Below, in pieces: positions 1 through 7,559 of a stretch of 64,000 nt of DNA. A program made the position numbers and the translations under genes. Source of the DNA: Citrobacter sp. wls619 (GTDB taxonomy: Bacteria > Pseudomonadota > Gammaproteobacteria > Enterobacterales > Enterobacteriaceae); NCBI RefSeq assembly GCF_005281345.1, contig NZ_SZXJ01000042.1, positions 21,449-85,448 of the forward strand, read 5' to 3'. The first letter of the stretch is position 1. Each line of letters starts with the position of its first letter. The notes under the pieces are model-generated. The model was not told the DNA's origin. It searched no databases and saw nothing but the letters and a program-made list of their open reading frames with translations.

Positions 1-399
1 ATCCGGGTGGCAATCCTGAAACTGAACGACGCTTCAGACAGCAGTAGGCAAACCCCTTCAAGCAGTAAGCATACTTGGTGCTGCAATCTATCTGAATGAG
101 AAAGATAACTTACCTCTACCGACTGGAATGATGTACCTGAGTTCACTGAAGCATACAGACAGGATATCCCTGCTCGCTTCACTTTCCCTATCATCGTTTC
201 TGGTAAATTGGATCAGAATAGGGCTGACAGGGTACTGAACAATGGTTATGCAGATCTAGTCACTTACGGTGACCCGTTTGTTGCAAATCCTGTTCCACCT
301 CGTCGTCTTGCTGAAGGTCTGCCGCTGGAAAATTTTAACGGTAGCGCATTATTTGGTGTTCCCGAGCAAGGTTACAATGATGACCCCGCCAGGGGATAA
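1..399 (+). pseudogene. Old yellow enzyme (NemA-type alkene reductase) remnant
   Basis: Only decayed pieces of an FMN-dependent alkene reductase remain. The last reading frame (about 121-399, stop at 397-399) translates to the family C-terminus, with a GYADLVTYGDPFVANP segment (the usual phosphate-binding end of the barrel) and a closing GVPEQGYNDDPA. An upstream piece near positions 3-50 reads PGGNPETERRF, like the conserved GG..E.R.RF stretch of the family, and is followed by in-frame stops. A change of frame near 115-125 joins an AAIYLNEKDNLPLP reading to DWNDVPEF. Frameshifts, stops and missing sequence make it non-functional. The 5' part lies outside the window. It is unrelated in detail to the intact flavin oxidoreductase at 5104. 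Confidence 0.7.
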
Positions 400-603
400 A
401 TAATTCATGATATCAAATGTGGTCGGGATGCGTGATCGGGTATCTCTATTCCTACGATCAGAATTCAGAACACTATTCAGCTGATAATATTTTTCAAACG
501 GAAGATGTTTTTTGCAATCATCCAATATTGCAACATTAAGATGCATTTTTCTCCTTTTCATAGCATAATGAGTTAATTTTTTATGAATCATTAAAATCCA
601 ACA

Positions 604-1065
604 ATGAAAATGGATGAGATTGATAACCGCATTTTGCGGGAATTACAAAAAGACGGGCGCATTCCAAACAATGTGCTGGCCGAAAAAGTCGGTCTATCTC
701 CCTCCCCTTGCCTGCGTCGGGTGAAACAACTAGAGGAAAGCGGCGCTATAGATCGGTATGTCGCTATCGTCAATCCCACCACGTTAGGGCTCAATTTATC
801 AATCTTCGTTCGCATCTGGCTCGACAGCCAGGGTGAAGAGGCCGTGGAGCATTTCTGCCGCGAGATCAAGCTACTGCCGGAGGTTGTAGAGTGTCATCTG
901 ATGGTGGGAGACTGTGATTTTTTATTACGGATCGTCGCAACGGACCTGAAAGCATATCGGCAATTTCAGATCAAACATTTGGCGCGCATCAAGGGAGTTC
1001 AAAGCATGAAAACAGAACTGCCAATGCAGACTATTAAACACACCACCGAACTCCCCATCCGTTAG
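604..1065 (+). CDS. Lrp/AsnC-family transcriptional regulator (AzlB-like)
   Basis: The 153-residue protein has the usual Lrp/AsnC layout. An N-terminal winged helix-turn-helix (about residues 5-60, with NVLAEKVGLSPSPCLRRVKQL as the recognition region) is followed by an alpha/beta RAM ligand domain with the V.ECH.M.GD.D.LL.. signature (about 95-110). Proteins of this family bind amino acids and act as dimers or octamers. It faces azlC-azlD-brnQ, and in Bacillus an Lrp-like AzlB heads the azlBCD-brnQ operon, so control of that branched-chain amino acid transport locus is the likely job (inference). No good ribosome site precedes ATG 604. ATG 610 is the alternative start. Confidence 0.85.
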   Translation: MKMDEIDNRILRELQKDGRIPNNVLAEKVGLSPSPCLRRVKQLEESGAIDRYVAIVNPTTLGLNLSIFVRIWLDSQGEEAVEHFCREIKLLPEVVECHLMVGDCDFLLRIVATDLKAYRQFQIKHLARIKGVQSMKTELPMQTIKHTTELPIR

Positions 1066-1070
1066 GCCTG

Positions 1071-1090
1071 TTGCGGGCTTACGCCCGCAA
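1071..1090. terminator. GC-rich stem-loop between convergent genes
   Basis: A perfect 8-bp stem TTGCGGGC/GCCCGCAA with a TTAC loop starts six bases after the stop codon of the Lrp-type gene, between it and the leftward ORF. There is no clear T-tract on either strand, so termination is plausible by position only. Confidence 0.4.
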
Positions 1091-1092
1091 AA

Positions 1093-1392
1093 TCACGGTT
1101 TAGCATCAGTTACGATTCTGTATATACCTTCAATCCCCGGCATTCCACACCTCAGGTAGAGTCCATTACGCTTCGGGGTAAGCTCAGGTTTCGAGAGCGG
1201 CTGGCGGCATATCATCTTGATAGACTGGGGCGTCAGATACGCCATGTTATCAACATAGCGTGTTTGCGAAAGTATTGACGGATAGCTGTCAGACCAGCGC
1301 CATATCAGGCCTTCTGCACAACATGCAATCACCAGAAACATGCTGCACACGCAAGGATAAAAAACAGCTCTCTGGACCCGTGTCATACCCAT
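1093..1392 (-). CDS. Small hypothetical protein coupled to brnQ
   Basis: This 99-residue ORF starts at an ATG that overlaps the brnQ stop codon (TAATG), which suggests translational coupling as the last gene of the azlC-azlD-brnQ unit. An upstream in-frame ATG at 1404 would give 103 residues. The N-terminus (VQRAVFYPCVCSMFLVIACC) is a single hydrophobic segment like a signal anchor. The remainder holds several cysteines and a basic patch, ending LRCGMPGIEGIYRI. I do not recognise the family. Its length, coupling and coding-like composition support a real gene, but a spurious ORF cannot be excluded. Confidence 0.5.
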   Translation of the reverse strand: MGMTRVQRAVFYPCVCSMFLVIACCAEGLIWRWSDSYPSILSQTRYVDNMAYLTPQSIKMICRQPLSKPELTPKRNGLYLRCGMPGIEGIYRIVTDAKP

Positions 1393-2708
1393 TATTGTTG
1401 CCATGAGGTTTCACGATTGGCTGATTTTCTTCTGTCAAACAGTGACGCAATAACCGTCACCACCAGAACAGGCATCAACCAGCCCAACCCCAGATTAGTT
1501 AACGGCATCAGTCGCAGAAGGGACAGTGGCCAGACATTGAAACCCACAGCATCAAGAGCATCGGCTAAACCGAATATAAAGGCGATGAAGGCTGCCGGGG
1601 AAATGACCCTCCCCGGAGAGCGAAATTTTGCGCGAACAAACCAGGTTAAAATCAGCACGACAAAAACAGGATAGATAGCAGTCAGCGCAGGTACGGAGAC
1701 ATTAATCAGCGCCGTCAGCCCCAGGTTGGATACCGCCATGGAAAATAAGGCAAAAATCCAGACCAACCCGGCATAACTTACCGGTACAAGAACGGTGAAA
1801 TAACTCGCACAGGCGCAGGTTAACCCTATCGCTGTGACCAAACAGGCAATGGTGATAAGTACACCAAGGAAAACAGAACCGGAGGCGCCATAACTAAAAG
1901 CAACATAGGCGCTGAGCACTTCAGCACCATTCGTTGCATTGCTCACCAACCCCCCACTTCCCATTCCCAGACGGAAGAGGCTCAGATACACCAGCATCAA
2001 CCCTACGCCCGCGATCAAACCAGACAACACGGCATAGCGCGTAATTAATCCTGGAGAACTTACCCCTCGCGATTTGATGGCATTTACCATAACCAAGCCA
2101 AAAGCGAGTGCGGCTAGCGTATCCATAGTCAGATAACCATTGGTCAATCCCTGAGAAAAAGCGGATGTCGCGTAAGCCCCCACAGGCGATTGTGCTGTTC
2201 CTGCCGGTAGCACCAGCACTGTCACAGCAAGCACAATCAGAGCGGCGACTTTTATGGGAGAAAGGACTTTACCGACCGTATCCAGCAATTTTCCTGGGTA
2301 CAACGAGACCAGCGCCACAACCCCGAAATAAATAACACTCCAGGCGAACAGCCACTTTTCACTCTTAACAAAAGGTTGCAGCGCAAGTTCATACGAAACG
2401 GTTGCCGTTCGTGGTGTGGCAAAAAGTGGCCCAATGCAGAGATAGCATACAATGACCAGCAACAGCCCCACCCGCTTGCCGACAGGCTGGGTAATTAACG
2501 CCATTGAACCAGCTGCACGCGCCATTGCAATGGTGGTAATAACAGGAAGCCCGACACCAGTCATTAAGAATCCAAGCGCGGCGAACCAAACGGATGTCCC
2601 GGCCTGCAAACCAATAAAAGGTGGGAAAATAATATTCCCAGCGCCGACGAAGAGCGCGAAGTTCATAAAACCTAAAACGATAATGTCTGTGATACGGAGT
2701 GTTTTCAT
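1392..2708 (-). CDS. brnQ: Branched-chain amino acid:cation symporter, BrnQ family
   Basis: This 438-residue protein is the length of E. coli BrnQ (439) and aligns throughout, with the conserved GFMNFALFVGAGNIIFPP stretch near residues 14-31, GPLFATPRTATVSYE, VSLYPGKLLDT and CLVTAIGLTCACA. Members are 12-helix inner-membrane carriers that import leucine, isoleucine and valine with Na+ or H+. The sequence differs widely from E. coli BrnQ, so it is probably a paralogue and not the housekeeping copy. It is third in the azlC-azlD-brnQ unit, 36 bases after azlD, and its stop overlaps the next ORF. Confidence 0.9.
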   Translation of the reverse strand: MKTLRITDIIVLGFMNFALFVGAGNIIFPPFIGLQAGTSVWFAALGFLMTGVGLPVITTIAMARAAGSMALITQPVGKRVGLLLVIVCYLCIGPLFATPRTATVSYELALQPFVKSEKWLFAWSVIYFGVVALVSLYPGKLLDTVGKVLSPIKVAALIVLAVTVLVLPAGTAQSPVGAYATSAFSQGLTNGYLTMDTLAALAFGLVMVNAIKSRGVSSPGLITRYAVLSGLIAGVGLMLVYLSLFRLGMGSGGLVSNATNGAEVLSAYVAFSYGASGSVFLGVLITIACLVTAIGLTCACASYFTVLVPVSYAGLVWIFALFSMAVSNLGLTALINVSVPALTAIYPVFVVLILTWFVRAKFRSPGRVISPAAFIAFIFGLADALDAVGFNVWPLSLLRLMPLTNLGLGWLMPVLVVTVIASLFDRRKSANRETSWQQ

Positions 2709-2744
2709 TTTTATATCAGCGTTGTGTTTGTTGGGGGAAATCAG

Positions 2745-3035
2745 TTAGAGCATAAAACGGAGTAAGGCGGTAGCCAGTACACTGATAAGCACCACCGGCA
2801 GCAGCGAAAACCGCATGGCTGCCAGCAGCGCAATAACCAGCGCCAGCTGATCGGCTACATTGGTGGTGACAAAATGGGGTGCGATAACGGTAATCAACAC
2901 ACAGCCAGGAGCCGCTTCCAGAACGGCCTTCAGCCTCGGACCAGGTTGTCTCCCATGTAGTACGGCATAGCCAAGAATGCGCGTCAGATAGGTCGTCAGC
3001 GCCATCAATAAAATGGTCAGTAACGTCAGGCTCAT
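2745..3035 (-). CDS. azlD: AzlD-family subunit of branched-chain amino acid exporter
   Basis: The 96-residue protein begins MSLTLLTILLMALTTYLTR, the typical AzlD opening, and has four hydrophobic segments. AzlD pairs with AzlC to export branched-chain amino acids or their analogues from the cytoplasm. The chosen ATG at 3035 overlaps the azlC stop codon (TGATG), so the pair is translationally coupled; the longer open frame upstream lies inside azlC and is not the start. Genes of this family are short and always next to azlC, as here. Confidence 0.88.
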   Translation of the reverse strand: MSLTLLTILLMALTTYLTRILGYAVLHGRQPGPRLKAVLEAAPGCVLITVIAPHFVTTNVADQLALVIALLAAMRFSLLPVVLISVLATALLRFML

Positions 3036-3763
3036 CACTTTTTCCCATTCATCAGCAAGATAGTAACAATTCCTGAGAGTGCGCCGACGGGAACATAGGC
3101 TGCTCCCGGACACAGATGCCACGTCAGGCCTGCACAAACAAGACTCACCAGCCAGGGGATTGCTGGCCGAAATCCTTTCCACATCCCTTTCAGTAACACC
3201 AGGAATACGGCTGGAAATGCCATATCGAATCCCCAGACAGTGATATCACCTAGCACCGGGCCAACGACAACGCCAATACCCGTAGACAGAACCCAGATCA
3301 GCCAAAGTAAGATAGCTACGCCAGCGTAGAACCCCATACTAAAACCCGACATACCCTGCTGCCTGCGCTTTGCTTCATCAGCAATCCCCATTGCCCAACT
3401 TTCATCACACATAAAGAACAGTGCGAGGAATGCCTGCCTGCGTGGAAGATGCGCTAAAAAAGGCGCAAGTGAAGCCCCCATTAACAAATGCCGGCAGTTC
3501 ACGAGAAGGCTGACAAGCACAATGGTCAGTACATGAGGTGGCGAGGTCCAGAGCGACAAAGCGGCAAACTCTGAACCACCGCCAAAGTTAAGACCGGTCA
3601 TTAACATTAACTCCGCGGCCGTCATCCCTTTTTGGGCAGCCTGCGTACCCAACAATAATCCAAAGGGAATAAAACCAATCATGACGGGGACAGCCGCCAT
3701 AGCACCGCGGCTGATTTCACGACGATTAGCAGAACGGAAAAAGAAGGAAACTGTACCGAACAT
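3035..3763 (-). CDS. azlC: AzlC-family branched-chain amino acid exporter
   Basis: The 242-residue membrane protein carries the AzlC hallmarks: the IPFGLLLG segment near residues 30-40, the SEFAAL motif, LVNCRHLLMGASLAPFL, and CDESWAMG near the middle. The family exports branched-chain amino acids together with AzlD, and azlC mutants in Bacillus are known for azaleucine resistance. It is the first gene of the leftward azlC-azlD-brnQ unit. The 198 bases upstream (3764-3961) hold no gene and presumably the promoter. Pairing an exporter with a BrnQ importer under an Lrp-type regulator suggests control of intracellular branched-chain amino acid levels (inference). Confidence 0.9.
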   Translation of the reverse strand: MFGTVSFFFRSANRREISRGAMAAVPVMIGFIPFGLLLGTQAAQKGMTAAELMLMTGLNFGGGSEFAALSLWTSPPHVLTIVLVSLLVNCRHLLMGASLAPFLAHLPRRQAFLALFFMCDESWAMGIADEAKRRQQGMSGFSMGFYAGVAILLWLIWVLSTGIGVVVGPVLGDITVWGFDMAFPAVFLVLLKGMWKGFRPAIPWLVSLVCAGLTWHLCPGAAYVPVGALSGIVTILLMNGKK

Positions 3764-3961
3764 AAATACTCCTTTTATGAAGGTGTATTATAAGTTTTGG
3801 GGACTGGCATCGGGATGCGTTTTCGTCGTAATAAGCGCCTTATTTGGCGTTGGATTCCAATAATTCACTCATTTATGAAATCCAGCGTCATTGAGGGCCA
3901 CATCTCTGGATTATGCGCCAGCGGGAGAACCAGCCACAGCCAGTTCTCCTCTTTCATTACG

Positions 3962-4951
3962 TTAGGATGCCGCATTATCCGAGGCTACGGAGAACGAGGG
4001 CAGAACATCCTCAATCAACTCCTGTAACACCTCTTTCGCCGGTCGCTGGCTTGGCTTGAGGTTAAGCGTGATATGCGATACGCCTATACTCTCCTGCTGC
4101 TTCCAGAATTCCATCAAGGTGTTACGCCCTGCGCGCATGAAAATATTGTTGAACAGGCGTAAAGGCTCATTCGGGTTTTCACTTAACTCAAGGAAGTTTG
4201 CGTAGCCAAAGGGATGCCAGGTCTGGCCATCACCCAGCTCAGCAATTTCCTTCACGATATCGCCAGCGCGTTTAGGATCAACACCGTGCCAAATCCAGGC
4301 ATCGGAGTGATTCGCGATCCAGGACATATCCTGGCGAGCACGGCCAATGGTGATCATTGGCAGACGTGGAACAGCGGGTTTCGGCACCAGATCAATCCCG
4401 CCGTTGAAATTGCCGTAATATTCTGTCGTGCCTTTTGGAAAACGGTTCTCCGTGAGCAAACGAATAACATCCCACGCTTCCCTGAACCGGTCGGCACGAT
4501 TGTTAAACTCATAACCAAACGCCGGGTACTCTACAGGACGGTCACCGCTCGACATACCCAGCAGCAAGCGGCCACCTGACAAGCGATCCACGCTTGCCGC
4601 CTGTTTTGCCGTGAGGACCGGGTTTCTCAGCGGGGAGACTATTCCGGCAGTACCTAGGGCAATATTTTTGGTCACGCCAGCGAGGTAACCCAAATCAACC
4701 ATCGGGTCATACACCTGGCCTGCATCACCAAAGTTGGGGTCATAGAACGGAACGTCGCGTAACCACAAGGCAGAAATTCCGCCTTCATCGGCCATTTGCG
4801 CTAATTCACGGTGATCGTCCATATCCGGGATCGGGCCTTCCGGATAACCCTTAAACGGCGCGATAAGCCCAAAAGTCAGTTTTCCCGGCTGGAATACACG
4901 TTTGAAAGCGGCATGCTGCTGAAGATGCGAAGGTAATGTGAGTTGAGTCAT
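3962..4951 (-). CDS. Luciferase-like flavin-dependent monooxygenase (first LLM protein)
   Basis: The 329-residue protein has the bacterial-luciferase TIM-barrel pattern: LTFGLIAPFKGY near the N-terminus, ALWLRDVPFYDP (about 61-72), the family signature RLSGGRLLLGMSSGDRP (about 123-139) and ITIGRARQDMSWIA for FMN contacts. Such enzymes use reduced FMN and O2 to oxidise an organic substrate; the substrate is unknown. AGGAA precedes ATG 4951. Upstream, at 5010-5035, sits a copy of the three-arm operator shared with the neighbouring flavoenzymes. It resembles the LLM subgroup with a long N-terminal extension, distinct from the second LLM protein at 6415. Confidence 0.88.
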   Translation of the reverse strand: MTQLTLPSHLQQHAAFKRVFQPGKLTFGLIAPFKGYPEGPIPDMDDHRELAQMADEGGISALWLRDVPFYDPNFGDAGQVYDPMVDLGYLAGVTKNIALGTAGIVSPLRNPVLTAKQAASVDRLSGGRLLLGMSSGDRPVEYPAFGYEFNNRADRFREAWDVIRLLTENRFPKGTTEYYGNFNGGIDLVPKPAVPRLPMITIGRARQDMSWIANHSDAWIWHGVDPKRAGDIVKEIAELGDGQTWHPFGYANFLELSENPNEPLRLFNNIFMRAGRNTLMEFWKQQESIGVSHITLNLKPSQRPAKEVLQELIEDVLPSFSVASDNAAS

Positions 4952-5009
4952 TTGAATTCCTGCTGATTAATTTAATTAGGTCTGTTGCAATACAGTAAAA
5001 CAAATATTC

Positions 5010-5035
5010 GGGAATGTGCTTCCCATGTGATGGGA
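5010..5035 (-). promoter_or_regulatory. LysR-type operator, copy 1
   Basis: The sequence contains GGGAATGTGCTTCCC followed seven bases later by GGGA, giving arms GGGAA-N5-TTCCC-N7-GGGA. Its outer arm is one base short of the other copies. It lies 59 bases upstream of the ATG of the first luciferase-like gene. The same layout occurs at 6332, 7474 and, reversed, at 8513. It is probably the binding site of the LysR regulator encoded at 7560 (inference). Confidence 0.7.
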
Positions 5036-5063
5036 CGAATTTATTCAGGGGAGTAATGAGCAA

Positions 5064-5089
5064 TAAAAAGCCCGCGACTGGAGCGGGCT
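5064..5089 (-). terminator. Intrinsic terminator of the flavin oxidoreductase gene
   Basis: Read leftward, a 7-bp stem AGCCCGC/GCGGGCT with a 7-base loop is followed by a T-rich run (TTTTTATT). It begins 15 bases past the stop codon of the gene at 5104, so that gene is probably monocistronic. Confidence 0.8.
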
Positions 5090-5103
5090 CTGGGGGATGA
5101 TAA

Positions 5104-6261
5104 TTAAAGATAGGTGACGTTATCTATCTGTCGTTTTGAATCGTCATTGAGGCCAAGAATATCAAACCCTGGCATGTCGCGTATAAACTCCAGGAATGGC
5201 GGCTTGATCCCTAAATCATCAAGGTCGGCGGCGTGAAGCTGGTAACGAATAGCCTCTTCATCGCCGGAGATAACTTTTTCTACCCAGTTAGGTTCAATAA
5301 TAAGCTGGTGTCCCAGCGCAACAAAATCAATATCAGCCTGTACCACCTCCTCGGCTTGCTGAGGCGTGCGAACATTACCAACGGCGATGATCGGCTTTCT
5401 CGGGCTGACTTTTTTCAATTGGGTAATAATCGGTTCAATGTTCTCTTTATCACGCATTGACGTACGCCATACCGAGCCCATAGAAACGTGAATATAATCA
5501 AGCTCTGTATGCTGAAGCTCCCCAATGAAATATTTGGTGTCGTTCAGCGTAATGCCGGGTTCTTCCAGCTCTTCCGGCGATAAACGATATCCAACAATAA
5601 ATGACGGCGAAGCGTATTTATTTTTTACCTTCATCACTTCGTCAATCACCGCCAATGGCAGGTTGAGTCTTTTATCCAGGCTGCCACCCCATTCATCAGT
5701 ACGACGGTTTGAGTGTGGAGAGACGAACTGCTGTAACAGGTAGGTGTTTGCGCCATGAAGTTCGATGCCATCAAATCCTGCCTCGATGGCGCGCCGAGTA
5801 GCCTGGGCGAAATCGTTGATGAGGTTGACCACTTCATCTGCACTTAATTCTCGCGGTGTTGCAGCCCCGCTACGCGGCGCAGCAACCGCACTGGCGCTTA
5901 CCGGCTGCAGGCCACGGGTGATCCATTGATTGGTCATGCGTCCCGCACTGAAAATTTGCAAAATGGCCTTGGCTCCGCGCGCTTTAATCGCATGGGCAAG
6001 TTTCGCCAGTCCCGGGATTTTGCTGTCGTCATCGGCACCTAATTGCCCTTCAAAGCCTTTTCCTTCTTTATTAATGTAGGCCACCGGCGTAATAAACAAC
6101 CCAACACCACCTGCGCGCTGCTGCATATAATTAATTTCTTCGAGCGTCACCGTCCCATCCTCAAATGACATTTGCTCTGTCATTGGTGGTAATACAACAC
6201 GGTTTTTAATGACAACACCATTAGGCAATGTAAAAGGTTTTAAAAAGCGATAATCCTTCAT
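5104..6261 (-). CDS. NADH:flavin oxidoreductase, old yellow enzyme superfamily
   Basis: The 385-residue protein is a full-length OYE-type barrel. It begins LKPFTLPNGVVIKNRVVLPPMT, and carries GAKAILQIFSAGRM (about 96-109) and the active-site block GFDGIELHGANTYLLQQFVS (162-181) with the His169/Asn172 pair that binds substrate carbonyls, then NRRTDEWGGS. The C-terminal half holds the flavin phosphate site VGNVRTPQQAEEV...DFVALGH. It lacks the extra domains of 2,4-dienoyl-CoA reductase, so it resembles the single-domain YqiG/YqjM-like group. The substrate is unknown. TGGAGT precedes the ATG, in the same leader sequence as the gene at 6415, and operator copy 2 lies 70 bases upstream. Confidence 0.88.
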   Translation of the reverse strand: MKDYRFLKPFTLPNGVVIKNRVVLPPMTEQMSFEDGTVTLEEINYMQQRAGGVGLFITPVAYINKEGKGFEGQLGADDDSKIPGLAKLAHAIKARGAKAILQIFSAGRMTNQWITRGLQPVSASAVAAPRSGAATPRELSADEVVNLINDFAQATRRAIEAGFDGIELHGANTYLLQQFVSPHSNRRTDEWGGSLDKRLNLPLAVIDEVMKVKNKYASPSFIVGYRLSPEELEEPGITLNDTKYFIGELQHTELDYIHVSMGSVWRTSMRDKENIEPIITQLKKVSPRKPIIAVGNVRTPQQAEEVVQADIDFVALGHQLIIEPNWVEKVISGDEEAIRYQLHAADLDDLGIKPPFLEFIRDMPGFDILGLNDDSKRQIDNVTYL

Positions 6262-6331
6262 TTCAACTCCAGAATGAATTTGAAAACAACAACGTGATTT
6301 ATCAAGTTTTCACATACTAGAGTAAATATTC

Positions 6332-6358
6332 GGGAATGTGCTTCCCATAACCGGGGAA
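6332..6358 (-). promoter_or_regulatory. LysR-type operator, copy 2
   Basis: Arms GGGAA-N5-TTCCC-N7-GGGAA are all intact. The copy lies 70 bases before the ATG of the flavin oxidoreductase gene, and the flanks (ATACTAGAG, TATTC) are nearly identical to copy 3. Read toward the gene, the arms are followed by TTTACTCTAGTATG, which could supply the promoter. Confidence 0.75.
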
Positions 6359-6414
6359 TATAAAGAGCAGATTGCGGCAAATACATCACAATATTCGCCG
6401 CAGCGCTGTCTGGT

Positions 6415-7404
6415 TCAGGAGATCTCAGCAATATCTCGCATCACTTCAGCGGCCACAATATGAGATCGCTGACGGGCCAGTGGGTCATAGATACGGCTGT
6501 CGATAATCAGTTCGTCAACCCCCGTGCTCGCGATAACCTCACGTAACCACGTGCCGACTCGCTGCTTATCACCCGCAGCGGTAAACGCCATCACCTGGTT
6601 CAACACCTGCCGCTCGTGCGATGGCAGGCTGGGGATATAGTTATCTATCGGCGGCTGAAGCAAGCCTGGGCGTCCCATGTGTAAGTCCAGCATCCATCGT
6701 TGATGTGAACTGGCGAGGTACTCTGCTTCCTCATTCGTGTCTCCAAGGAACAGATTTACCCCCGCCATAACGTAGGGTTTGGCCAACTGCGGTGACGGCT
6801 TGAAATTGTTGCGGTAATGCGCAATCGCCTGCATTAAGAAGCGAGGTGCAAAATGCGAAGCAAAGGCATACGGCAACCCAAGTTTAGCCGCCAGATCGGC
6901 ACCATGAAGGCTGGAGCCAAGTATCCAGACAGGTACATCGTGCGGTTCCGGTACGGCTCGTACGGGGCGTCGATGATTATCGGCCAGATAATCCATGACC
7001 TCCACGACATCCTGATTAAAGTCTCGCTCTGGCGTTAAACCGCGCAAAGCGCGTACCGTGGCACCACCACTCCCAGGCGCACGACCGACACCGAGATCAA
7101 TACGACCAGGATAGAGAGCATCGAGCGAACCAAACTGCTCTGCAACCACCAATGGCGCATGATTTGGCAGCATGATGCCGCCGGAGCCAACCCTGATAGT
7201 GTGAGTTGCGGCGGCAAGCTGAGCGATGATAAGAGCGGTGGCCGCCGAGCCAATACCCGGCATATCGTGGTGTTCGGCAATCCAGTAGCGGCGGAAACCG
7301 TGCTGCTCGACTGTTACCGCCAGTTCACGGGATTCATGAATCGCGGTGGCCAGGTCCTTGCCTTCACCGATCATGACAAGATCTAATACAGATAAAGCGG
7401 TCAT
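6415..7404 (-). CDS. Luciferase-like flavin-dependent oxidoreductase (second LLM protein)
   Basis: The 329-residue protein starts [15 protein letters not shown] and has [17 protein letters not shown] (40-56) and [14 protein letters not shown] (101-114). These are diagnostic of the YhbW-like LLM oxidoreductase group (MsnO8-type), which is different from the first LLM protein in this cluster. An open frame extends 12 codons further upstream, but ATG 7404 has a good TGGAGT ribosome site, conserved with the gene at 5104, so it is the better start. Reduced FMN would come from a partner reductase such as the one at 9626. The substrate is unknown. Confidence 0.88.
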   Translation of the reverse strand: MTALSVLDLVMIGEGKDLATAIHESRELAVTVEQHGFRRYWIAEHHDMPGIGSAATALIIAQLAAATHTIRVGSGGIMLPNHAPLVVAEQFGSLDALYPGRIDLGVGRAPGSGGATVRALRGLTPERDFNQDVVEVMDYLADNHRRPVRAVPEPHDVPVWILGSSLHGADLAAKLGLPYAFASHFAPRFLMQAIAHYRNNFKPSPQLAKPYVMAGVNLFLGDTNEEAEYLASSHQRWMLDLHMGRPGLLQPPIDNYIPSLPSHERQVLNQVMAFTAAGDKQRVGTWLREVIASTGVDELIIDSRIYDPLARQRSHIVAAEVMRDIAEIS

Positions 7405-7473
7405 TGTAACTCCAGAATGAATGTTAAAAATAATAAGCAAATGTTAATTTTTCACATACTAGAGCAAACATTC

Positions 7474-7500
7474 GGGAAAGTGCTTCCCATTATCAGGGAA
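7474..7500 (-). promoter_or_regulatory. LysR-type operator, copy 3
   Basis: Arms GGGAA-N5-TTCCC-N7-GGGAA are intact. The site is 70 bases upstream of the second luciferase-like gene and just after the palindrome that follows the LysR gene. With copy 2 it shares about 90 bases of near-identical promoter and leader, so one probably arose by duplication. Confidence 0.75.
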
Positions 7501-7518
7501 GCACTGGAGCAGATTAAG

Positions 7519-7536
7519 TCAGACATTAATGTCTGA
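7519..7536. repeat. 18-bp perfect palindrome between LysR gene and operator copy 3
   Basis: TCAGACATTAATGTCTGA is a perfect inverted repeat 23 bases past the LysR stop codon. It is not followed by a T-tract in either direction, so it may be a protein site or a weak terminator for the LysR gene. Confidence 0.5.
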
Positions 7537-7559
7537 ATAATTAAATAACAGATTAAAGA

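Noticed and set aside
349..591. 80-codon leftward frame before the Lrp-type gene
   Set aside because: No ribosome site or family resemblance, and it overlaps the OYE remnant; probably chance.
6372..6402. Hairpin TGCGGC...GCCGCA after the second LLM gene
   Set aside because: It has a mismatch and no T-run, so I could not call it a terminator.
5104..7404. Bacterial bioluminescence (lux) operon
   Set aside because: Proteins are single-chain LLM oxidoreductases without luxCDE fatty-acid reductase genes, so light production is not supported.
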